From Streptococcus oralis (GTDB taxonomy: Bacteria; Bacillota; Bacilli; Lactobacillales; Streptococcaceae): a stretch of DNA of 10,974 nucleotides. Shown in pieces: positions 5,651 through 10,974 of this stretch (position 1 is the first letter of the stretch; every line of letters starts with the position of its first letter). The DNA lies in contig CALHBZ010000168.1 in the NCBI GenBank assembly GCA_937930605.1, positions 1-10,974 on the forward strand, in the 5' to 3' direction. The position numbers were made by a program, and so were the translations under genes. The notes beneath the pieces are model-generated. The model made no database searches. It was not told the origin of the DNA and was given only the letters and a program-made list of their open reading frames with translations.

Positions 5651-7879
5651 TTATCTAAATTTTATCGTAGATTTCTTATACTTAATTTCCTTATTTAAAA
5701 GTTTTAATAGAGGAGTCACGTACTCAGGATTCGGAAACTTAGGACCGAAAATGACTTCACCGATTTGGATTGAATTTTCACGTTCTATATAAAGTTTACC
5801 TACTCCAGAAGTTTTATCAATTTTAATTTCCTTATTGCTAGGATCTAGGTTGGCATAGCGTAAGATACGAAGTTCGTTTTCATATTTGTAATCAACAGAT
5901 TTAAATAAGTAGCGAATTTCTTCTATACATTCAGCAATAGCATTTTGATAGTTCTCCTCCGTAATTTTTGAACCGATATCTAGCTTTTCTTTTAAACTAT
6001 TCAACAATTTTTCTAATTCTTCTATTTCCGACTTCTCAAATAGTTCAGTTCGTTCTAGTTTTAAATTTTCCTTTATATGCTTAACATAGGCAATTCGGTA
6101 GAGATAATCACTATTCCCTTTTGAATCACTATCTTTTTCTACAGAATTCGGTTCAGTTCCTTCATCATTAACAGTATCGACTGAATTTTCACTTTCACTC
6201 CGAAAGATAGATTTTTCAAAACTACTATTTAATTCAGATTTCAGTAAATACATCTTATCAGAGAATTCTAAAAAGTTTTTTTCTTGACGCCACGAAACAT
6301 CATTGAAGGAAGTAAATCTAGAAAAATCATCTTCACGAAGTACTAGACAAACACCTTTGGCATCATCACCATACTGGGACCACATGGCCAAATCATCCGT
6401 TTTGTTTGTAAAACTCATTAAAAACCATGAGCTTGGTTCCAAAACATCTCGTCTATCTAAGCCCAATATCTGTTCTATGACGATTCCTTCTTCAGGATCA
6501 TTCATATAATTAGCATTATACAAACGAGTTTTCCCAGATACCGAAAAAGTACTTTTCTTCTTTTCATTCTCCTCTTGATCTAACATAATTTGGAGAGTGC
6601 TCCCCTTGGTGTAGTGGCCGAATTTAAGCACCTGATTTTTATATTCGTCTTTTAGTCCCAGTTGATACTTGATTTTCTGAACAATTTGATAAATTGATAG
6701 CAAGTTCTTTAGTTCACTGGAGTCTTCTTTATAACGAACTGTCCATTTTTGTAAAATAGCATATTTAGTATTCTTTAAAAGCCCTTCCCTTAGGATAAAG
6801 TTGAATAGCATGTACTTCTTACTGTCACAAACATTATCATTACTAAAAAATAAATCATCAAAATTTTGTAACATAAAGTTGGAGAATTGTTCATAGAGTT
6901 TTTTAATTATTTTTGTGGTTTGAAGACGTTCGTCTACCTCCGTTTGATAATCAAATAAGCTTGCTAAGAACACACTATATATAAAAGCAATTTCTTCGGA
7001 TTTTGGAAATTTTTGCTGCAATTTTTCTAATTTTTCGACAGTAGCCTTCCGCTCCTTCAACTCAGTCTGTATGGTTGACAAATTAACCAAAATCATGGCA
7101 TACTTCGAAGCTATATCAGGCGAATCCTGGAATTGTTGCTGTAATTTCTCTAATTTTTCAGCAGTGGTCTCTAGTTCCTTCAACTCAGTTTGCTTGGTTG
7201 ACAAATTGAACAAAATCATGGCATACGGCAAAGCTATATCAGGCGAATCCTGGAATTGTTGCTGTAATTTCTCTAATTTTTCAGCAGTAGCCTTCCGCTC
7301 CTTCAACTCAGTCTGTTCGGTTGACAAATTGAACAGAATCCTAGCATAACGTAAAGCTATATTAGGTGAATCCTGGAATTGTTGCTGTAGTTTCTCTAAT
7401 TTTTCAGCAGTGGTCTCTAGTTCCTTCAACTCAGTTTGCTTGGTTGACAAATTGAACAAAATCATGGCATACGGCAAAGCTATATCAGGCGAATCCTGGA
7501 ATTGTTGCTGTAATTTCTCTAATTTTTCAGCAGTAGCCTTCCGCTCCTTCAACTCAGTCTGTTCGGTTGACAAATTGAACAAAATCCTGACATAACGTAA
7601 AGCTATATCAGGTGAATCCTGGAATTGTTGCTGTAATTTCTCTAATTTTTCAGCAGTAGCCTTCCGCTCCTTCAACTCAGTTTGTTCGGTTGACAAATTG
7701 AACAAAATCCTAGCATAGAGTAAAGCAATGTCTTCTGATTCAGGATATTGTTCATAAATTATTCTTGCTTTTTCTGCCAGAGCTTCACAGGCAGTCTTAT
7801 CTGTCTCCTTGGCTGATAAGTAAAAGAGCTGATCTAACTCTGCTAAACTTTCTTCCAAATTGTATTTCAGTTCATCCAT
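5651..7879 (-). CDS. TPR-like repeat protein with C-terminal DUF2971-type domain
   Basis: The 742-residue product is probably cytoplasmic, with no signal peptide or membrane segment. Residues 26-312 are seven consecutive 41-residue helical repeats of TPR type. Units at 67-271 are nearly identical; the first and last have diverged. A helical linker follows to about 415. The C-terminal region matches my memory of DUF2971: FGHYTKG near 420, LYNANYMNDPEEG (453-465), FLMSFT (486-491), LAMWSQYGDDAKGVCLVL (497-514), YRIAYV near 597 and ENELRILRY (667-675). An acidic low-complexity insert (about 560-592) interrupts it. I chose ATG 7877-7879, which follows GAGGTG by six bases; a TTG 14 codons upstream lacks a ribosome site. 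The gene has its own promoter and terminator, is AT-richer than its neighbours and lies between genes I recall as adjacent in TIGR4. This suggests acquired cargo. DUF2971 activity is not established to my knowledge; a stress or phage-defence role is speculative. Confidence 0.85.
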   Translation of the reverse strand: MDELKYNLEESLAELDQLFYLSAKETDKTACEALAEKARIIYEQYPESEDIALLYARILFNLSTEQTELKERKATAEKLEKLQQQFQDSPDIALRYVRILFNLSTEQTELKERKATAEKLEKLQQQFQDSPDIALPYAMILFNLSTKQTELKELETTAEKLEKLQQQFQDSPNIALRYARILFNLSTEQTELKERKATAEKLEKLQQQFQDSPDIALPYAMILFNLSTKQTELKELETTAEKLEKLQQQFQDSPDIASKYAMILVNLSTIQTELKERKATVEKLEKLQQKFPKSEEIAFIYSVFLASLFDYQTEVDERLQTTKIIKKLYEQFSNFMLQNFDDLFFSNDNVCDSKKYMLFNFILREGLLKNTKYAILQKWTVRYKEDSSELKNLLSIYQIVQKIKYQLGLKDEYKNQVLKFGHYTKGSTLQIMLDQEENEKKKSTFSVSGKTRLYNANYMNDPEEGIVIEQILGLDRRDVLEPSSWFLMSFTNKTDDLAMWSQYGDDAKGVCLVLREDDFSRFTSFNDVSWRQEKNFLEFSDKMYLLKSELNSSFEKSIFRSESENSVDTVNDEGTEPNSVEKDSDSKGNSDYLYRIAYVKHIKENLKLERTELFEKSEIEELEKLLNSLKEKLDIGSKITEENYQNAIAECIEEIRYLFKSVDYKYENELRILRYANLDPSNKEIKIDKTSGVGKLYIERENSIQIGEVIFGPKFPNPEYVTPLLKLLNKEIKYKKSTIKFR
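6944..7804 (-). repeat. Tandem 123-bp repeat array coding for TPR-like units
   Basis: Five near-identical 123-base units occupy 7559-7681, 7436-7558, 7313-7435, 7190-7312 and 7067-7189. Diverged units flank them at 7682-7804 and 6944-7066. The period was checked on the CGAATCCTGG motif, which recurs at 7121, 7244, 7367, 7490 and 7613. A higher-order period of 246 bases is also present: 7145-7335 and 7391-7581 are identical over 191 bases. Every unit keeps the reading frame, since 123 is divisible by three, so gain or loss of units would leave the protein intact. Confidence 0.97.
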
Positions 7880-7958
7880 CCTGTGCACCTCACTTAAAAT
7901 AGTAGCTATTTTATAAACCAATTTATTTTTCGTATGATAATTAGTTTCTATACATCTT

Positions 7959-7988
7959 ATTATATCAAAAATGCCATCTTTCTGCTAA
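7959..7988 (-). promoter_or_regulatory. Promoter candidate for the repeat/DUF2971 gene
   Basis: On the minus strand a perfect TATAAT (7959-7964) follows TTAGCA (7983-7988) with an 18-base spacer. The leader to the ATG at 7879 would be about 70 bases. It lies downstream of the terminator of the transporter gene, as an independent unit requires. Confidence 0.6.
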
Positions 7989-8016
7989 TAGATGGATGGT
8001 GCCTTTTCTTGATATA
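7961..8016. repeat. Imperfect inverted repeat overlapping the repeat-gene promoter
   Basis: TATATCAA (7961-7968) and TTGATATA (8009-8016) form perfect 8-base outer arms. Inside, TGCCATC (7972-7978) can pair with GATGGTG (7995-8001) using two wobble pairs. The structure covers both the -10 and the -35 of the gene that follows. It may be a regulator site or a decayed small repeat element; I cannot assign it to a named family. Confidence 0.5.
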
Positions 8017-8022
8017 AGCACC

Positions 8023-8044
8023 AAAAAAACCAGACAGAGTCTGG
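8023..8044 (-). terminator. Rho-independent terminator of the MFS transporter gene
   Basis: Read on the minus strand, CCAGAC (8039-8044), a 3-base loop and GTCTGG (8030-8035) form a compact hairpin followed by seven T (8023-8029). It lies about 40 bases after the transporter stop codon. Confidence 0.9.
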
Positions 8045-8082
8045 CTTTGCATTGTTTATATCTGAGAAGTGTTTTAGAATAA

Positions 8083-9249
8083 TTAGAGTATCTTATCCGC
8101 GCGATTCACCATAAAGAGTGAGATAGTCATGATGATATCAATGGCTAGAAGGGCAAGGACAGCTGGAATCCAAGATTGGAAAAGGTCAAAGCTATAACCA
8201 AACAAGGTAGGACCAAAGGCTGCCAAGATGTAGCCCCCTGTTTGCGACAGACCTGAGAGTTGCGCAGTCTTTTCAGGCGAACTTGTCTTAAGTGAGAAGC
8301 AAACCATGAGATAAGGAAAGAGAGCACTGCAGGCTGTCCCAATCAAGAGGTGAACTACTAGCCAGTAGAGGAAGTTATTGCTTGGATATAAGAGCATGGC
8401 AATTCCTATCATGCCAGCGATAGAGATTATTGCCAGCATGATTTGACGGTGACCGTCTGACAGATGAGTTGTCAGACTTGGGATGGTCATGGAAAAAGGA
8501 ATGCTGATCAGCGAGAAGATAGAAGCTAGAAGAGCCGCATCACTATTAGAAAGACCAGCACTAATAGCCATAGTTGGCAACCAGGTAATACTTGTATAAA
8601 AGAGCAAGGACTGAAGACCGCCAAAGACAATGATGGCCCAGACAGATTTGCTTTTTAGAATATTATCTTTCGATTTCTTTTCTTGCTGCCCTTCTAGATA
8701 GTGGTTGTGGCGATGATTTGGCAACCAGATTAGCAGAGTGACCAGACAGAGAAAGCTGAGAACAAGGATCAAGCCCTTCCAAGAACTAGCTTGGATGATA
8801 GGGACAGATAGATACGAGGCAATAGCTGTGGAAATCCCCATAGAAGTGACATAGAGTGTCGTTAGGAGACTGATTTTTTGAGGCTGATTTGCCTGAATCA
8901 TACTTGGGAGAAGAACATTAAAAATAGCAATGCTCGCTCCGACAATCAAGGTCCCTAGATAGAGAAGGGGAAGGCTGAAGATACGAATGACAGAACCAAT
9001 AGTTAAGAGAAGGAGACAGTAGGTAAAGAGATGCTCTAGTCCAATCTTTTGCGCCAAGCGACTTGCAAAAGCAGAGAAAAGAGCAAACATTAAGAGAGGG
9101 AGACTGGTTAAAATACCGAGAGAACTAACCTCGACTCCTAGCCCCTGAGCGATATCTCCTAAAATAGTTGGAAGAGCAGTAAAAGGAGAGCGCAAAACAG
9201 TCCCGATTAAGACAATCCCTAGGATAAAAAAGAGTGATTGTTTTTTCAT
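8083..9249 (-). CDS. CynX/NimT-family MFS transporter
   Basis: A 388-residue protein that is hydrophobic throughout, with about twelve predicted membrane helices and a charged central loop (around 187-200, HRHNHYLEGQQEKKSKDN) separating the two six-helix halves. This is the standard major facilitator layout and length. The N-terminal helix with LRSPFTALPTILGDIAQGLG resembles the CynX/NimT/YycB group, whose characterised members move cyanate or 2-nitroimidazole; the substrate here is unknown. Later helices carry the expected Gly-rich segments (SGLSQTGGYILAAFGPTLFG). The start is supported by GAGG five bases ahead. It is monocistronic, with a consensus promoter at 9284-9312 and a terminator at 8023-8044, and is divergent from the glycosyltransferase gene. 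It probably corresponds to SP_0101. Confidence 0.9.
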   Translation of the reverse strand: MKKQSLFFILGIVLIGTVLRSPFTALPTILGDIAQGLGVEVSSLGILTSLPLLMFALFSAFASRLAQKIGLEHLFTYCLLLLTIGSVIRIFSLPLLYLGTLIVGASIAIFNVLLPSMIQANQPQKISLLTTLYVTSMGISTAIASYLSVPIIQASSWKGLILVLSFLCLVTLLIWLPNHRHNHYLEGQQEKKSKDNILKSKSVWAIIVFGGLQSLLFYTSITWLPTMAISAGLSNSDAALLASIFSLISIPFSMTIPSLTTHLSDGHRQIMLAIISIAGMIGIAMLLYPSNNFLYWLVVHLLIGTACSALFPYLMVCFSLKTSSPEKTAQLSGLSQTGGYILAAFGPTLFGYSFDLFQSWIPAVLALLAIDIIMTISLFMVNRADKIL

Positions 9250-9283
9250 GAAAACCTCGATAAGATGATTTTAATAACAGCTT

Positions 9284-9312
9284 ATTTTAAGGTTTTTTCC
9301 TTATAATGTCAA
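9284..9312 (-). promoter_or_regulatory. Promoter of the MFS transporter gene
   Basis: On the minus strand TTGACA (9307-9312), a 17-base spacer and TAAAAT (9284-9289) form a near-consensus promoter. The spacer region contains a small dyad, TAAGG-N6-CCTTA (plus-strand reading, 9288-9303). It could be an operator, although the arms are only five bases. Confidence 0.8.
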
Positions 9313-9415
9313 GAAGAGGACTAGAAAGTCCAGCCCATCTTGCTTGAAAATATACAGACTCTTTTACTAAGTTTTTCATAGAATTAAAATAAAAATAGGA
9401 AACTAGGAAATTTTG

Positions 9416-9424
9416 TGATAAAAT
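9416..9424 (+). promoter_or_regulatory. Extended -10 promoter of the glycosyltransferase gene
   Basis: TG at 9416-9417, one base and TAAAAT at 9419-9424 make an extended -10 element; the -35 region is poor, as is usual for this class. The start codon is 33 bases downstream. The 9313-9415 stretch holds nothing else I can name. Confidence 0.65.
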
Positions 9425-9457
9425 AGTGGAAGGAAATCTATAAATTGGAGAAAAACT

Positions 9458-10288
9458 GTGTCTGAAAAGCAAAAAATCAGCGTCTTGATGTCGGTCTATG
9501 TAAAGGAAAATCCGACATTTTTGAGAGATGCCATCAAAAGTGTTCAAAACCAGACCTTGAAACCAAGTGAGATTGTTCTCGTAGAGGATGGGCCCCTCAC
9601 ACCCGAACTCTATCAGGTGCTAGATGAAGTGGAAGCTCAGTCAGACATTCCAGTTAAACGGTGCCCCTTAGAAGAAAATCAAGGTTTAGGTTTGGCTCTT
9701 CGATACGGTGTTTTACAGTGTCAGTACGATATCATCGCTCGCATGGATACAGATGATATAGCGGTAGCTGACCGCTTCGAAAAGCAAGTCCAACTAATGG
9801 AAGAGGAAAATCTGGATCTCTTAGGTGGACACATTGCAGAATTTATTGACAATCCTGATGAGATTGTTTCTTACCGTCGTGTTCCAACTCAGCACGCAGA
9901 CATTGTGGCTTACCAAAGGATGAGAAGTGCCTTCAATCACATGACTGTCATGTTCAAGAAGGATATGGTTCTCAAGGCAGGCAACTACGAAGACGGACTT
10001 TATATGGAAGATGACCTTCTCTGGCTCAATATGATTGCCGCAGGAGCCAAGACTGGAAACCTCGATCAGATCTTGTGTAAGGTTCGTGTCGGTGCAGGAA
10101 TGTTTGAACGTCGAGGTGGTTTGCGCTACCTCAAACTCTATCGTCAGGCTCGTCAACGCATGCTTGAAAGAGGCCAAATTTCCTACATGGAATATGCGAA
10201 AAGCATTGCTATTCAGGCGGTCGTCGCACTTTGTCCAGGTTTTGTACGTCAGTTTATTTTTGTGAAATTATTAAGAAAAAATAAGTAG
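9458..10288 (+). CDS. Family 2 (GT-A) glycosyltransferase
   Basis: The 276-residue protein is a GT2 enzyme that transfers a sugar from a nucleotide donor onto a lipid- or glycan-linked acceptor at the cytoplasmic membrane. Visible motifs are ISVLMSVYVKENP at the start of the Rossmann-like fold, LVEDG (41-45) for nucleotide binding, MDTDD (96-100) as the metal-binding DXD, and MEDDLLW (183-189), where the catalytic-base ED is expected. There are no clear membrane helices, but the basic hydrophobic C-terminus (FVRQFIFVKLLRKNK) could touch the membrane. Translation starts at GTG 9458, with GGAG seven bases ahead; no upstream ATG fits. It is followed 81 bases later by a CapD-like gene with its own promoter. 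Together they suggest surface polysaccharide synthesis. Donor and acceptor cannot be read from the sequence. Likely equivalent of SP_0102. Confidence 0.92.
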   Translation: MSEKQKISVLMSVYVKENPTFLRDAIKSVQNQTLKPSEIVLVEDGPLTPELYQVLDEVEAQSDIPVKRCPLEENQGLGLALRYGVLQCQYDIIARMDTDDIAVADRFEKQVQLMEEENLDLLGGHIAEFIDNPDEIVSYRRVPTQHADIVAYQRMRSAFNHMTVMFKKDMVLKAGNYEDGLYMEDDLLWLNMIAAGAKTGNLDQILCKVRVGAGMFERRGGLRYLKLYRQARQRMLERGQISYMEYAKSIAIQAVVALCPGFVRQFIFVKLLRKNK

Positions 10289-10316
10289 GCTTGTAAAAGA
10301 TAAAACAGCCAAAAAA

Positions 10317-10325
10317 TGTTATAAT
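10317..10325 (+). promoter_or_regulatory. Extended -10 promoter of the capD-like gene
   Basis: TG, one base and a perfect TATAAT (10317-10325) form a consensus extended -10; no good -35 is at normal distance. The leader to the ATG at 10370 is about 38 bases. No terminator is seen after the glycosyltransferase, so read-through can also supply this gene. Confidence 0.75.
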
Positions 10326-10369
10326 GACAATATATTTATTTGCATTCTTTTAAGGGAGAGTAAATTCCT

Positions 10370-10974
10370 ATGAATAAAAAACTAACAGATTACGTGATTG
10401 ATCTGGTTGAAATTTTAAATAAACAGCAAAAACAGGTGTTTTGGGGTGTATTTGACATTGTTAGTATGGTGGTTTCCATCATTGTGTCCTACATTCTCTT
10501 TTATGGCTTGATTAACCCAGCGCCTGTGGACTATGTTATCTATACTGGTTTGGCCTTCCTCTTCTATCAAATCATGATTGGATTTTGGGGGCTTAATGCT
10601 AGTATTAGTCGCTATAGTAAGATTACGGATTTCATGAAAATCTTTTTCGGAGTGACACTTAGTAGTGTTCTTTCCTATGGGATTTGCTACGCCTTTCTTC
10701 CACTATTTTCTATCCGTTTCATCGTGCTCTTTATCTTGTTGAGTACCTTCCTCATCTTGCTTCCTCGTATCACTTGGCAGTTGATTTACTCCAAACGCAA
10801 GCAAGGTAGTGGGGATGGCGAGCACCGTCGTACCTTCTTGATTGGTGCTGGCGATGGTGGCGCCCTCTTTATGAATAGCTACCAACATCCGACTAGCGAT
10901 CTTGAGCTAGTGGGGATTCTGGACAACGATGAAAAGAAAAAAGGGCAAAAACTAGGTGGAATCCCAGTTTTGGG
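10370..10974 (+). CDS. CapD/EpsC-like membrane nucleotide-sugar dehydratase/epimerase (N-terminal part)
   Basis: 201 codons are visible before the window ends. The protein starts MNKKLTDYVIDLVEILNKQQ and has four hydrophobic segments (about 23-47, 54-75, 87-110 and 112-135). A soluble domain follows with FLIGAGDGGALF (about 153-164), a Gly-rich nucleotide-binding turn, and then LVGILDNDEKKKGQKLGGIPVLG. This layout is that of the large bacterial CapD/WbpM/EpsC-like proteins, membrane-anchored UDP-sugar 4,6-dehydratases or epimerases of about 600 residues. The catalytic short-chain dehydrogenase half would lie beyond the edge. The start was chosen at ATG 10370-10372 after AAGGGAGAG, with somewhat long spacing. 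It probably works with the preceding GT2 enzyme to make or assemble a surface glycan. Likely equivalent of SP_0103. Confidence 0.88.
   Translation, partial: MNKKLTDYVIDLVEILNKQQKQVFWGVFDIVSMVVSIIVSYILFYGLINPAPVDYVIYTGLAFLFYQIMIGFWGLNASISRYSKITDFMKIFFGVTLSSVLSYGICYAFLPLFSIRFIVLFILLSTFLILLPRITWQLIYSKRKQGSGDGEHRRTFLIGAGDGGALFMNSYQHPTSDLELVGILDNDEKKKGQKLGGIPVL

Noticed and set aside
7071..7595. Plus-strand open frames with repeated Cys-rich segments (SWNCCCNFSNFS) opposite the repeat array
   Set aside because: They are mirror images of the 123-bp repeats on the coding strand, lack ribosome sites, and appear only because the repeat itself lacks stops in that frame.
6944..7804. CRISPR-like periodic array
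   Set aside because: Units are 123 bases with no unique spacers, all coding in one frame; this is a protein repeat.
7880..7921. Longer start (TTG at 7919-7921) for the repeat/DUF2971 gene
   Set aside because: No ribosome site precedes it, while ATG 7877-7879 has GAGGTG at ideal spacing.
5535..8030. Target-site duplication or terminal repeats of an insertion around the accessory gene
   Set aside because: I compared the flanks by eye and found no matching direct or inverted ends beyond AT-rich words; no transposase or integrase is present.
9287..9547. Minus-strand 86-codon open frame across the MFS/glycosyltransferase gap
   Set aside because: It overlaps the glycosyltransferase start and two promoters, has no ribosome site and no protein-like composition.

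Overview
The window looks like a chromosomal segment of a mitis-group Streptococcus, most likely S. pneumoniae or a very close relative. The basis is gene content and order, compared from memory with the S. pneumoniae TIGR4 region SP_0092 to SP_0103: sugar-binding lipoprotein, UPF0176/TrhO rhodanese, hypothetical protein, three envelope-type genes, PadR regulator, CynX-like transporter, family-2 glycosyltransferase and CapD-like dehydratase. No database search was possible. Signals are typical of a low-GC Firmicute: AGGAGG-type ribosome sites, TTGACA/TATAAT and extended -10 promoters, and short hairpins followed by T-runs.

Left part (1-2640, + strand): the C-terminal end of an ABC-transporter sugar-binding lipoprotein with a strong terminator; the tRNA uridine hydroxylase TrhO with its own promoter and terminator; and a 286-residue soluble protein of unknown function. 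A bidirectional terminator at 2604-2638 separates these from the convergent minus-strand genes.

Middle (2641-5603, - strand): a compact operon of padR, a DUF1700 (HAAS-type) membrane protein, a DUF4097-type anchored beta-repeat protein and a multi-pass membrane protein with a long acidic N-terminal tail. The first three genes overlap by 8-14 bases. The promoter is near-consensus, and an AT-rich motif lies on each side of it. One copy is a perfect 19-base dyad between the predicted transcription start and the ribosome site, so PadR autoregulation is the natural reading. The job is probably envelope maintenance or envelope-stress response; that is inferred from family company.

Accessory gene (5651-7879, - strand, with its own promoter and terminator): a 742-residue protein with TPR-like 41-residue repeats followed by a C-terminal domain that I read as DUF2971. 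Five of the repeats are nearly identical 123-base tandem units, with a higher-order 246-base duplication. The gene is AT-richer than its neighbours and sits between genes I remember as adjacent in TIGR4. It is the most interesting item here: a self-contained cargo gene whose repeat number probably varies, possibly a stress or defence effector.

Right part (8083-10974): a CynX/NimT-like 12-helix MFS exporter (- strand), then two + strand genes, a GT2 glycosyltransferase and the start of a CapD/EpsC-like membrane nucleotide-sugar dehydratase, each with its own extended -10 promoter. These two look like the beginning of a polysaccharide locus separate from the main capsule locus.
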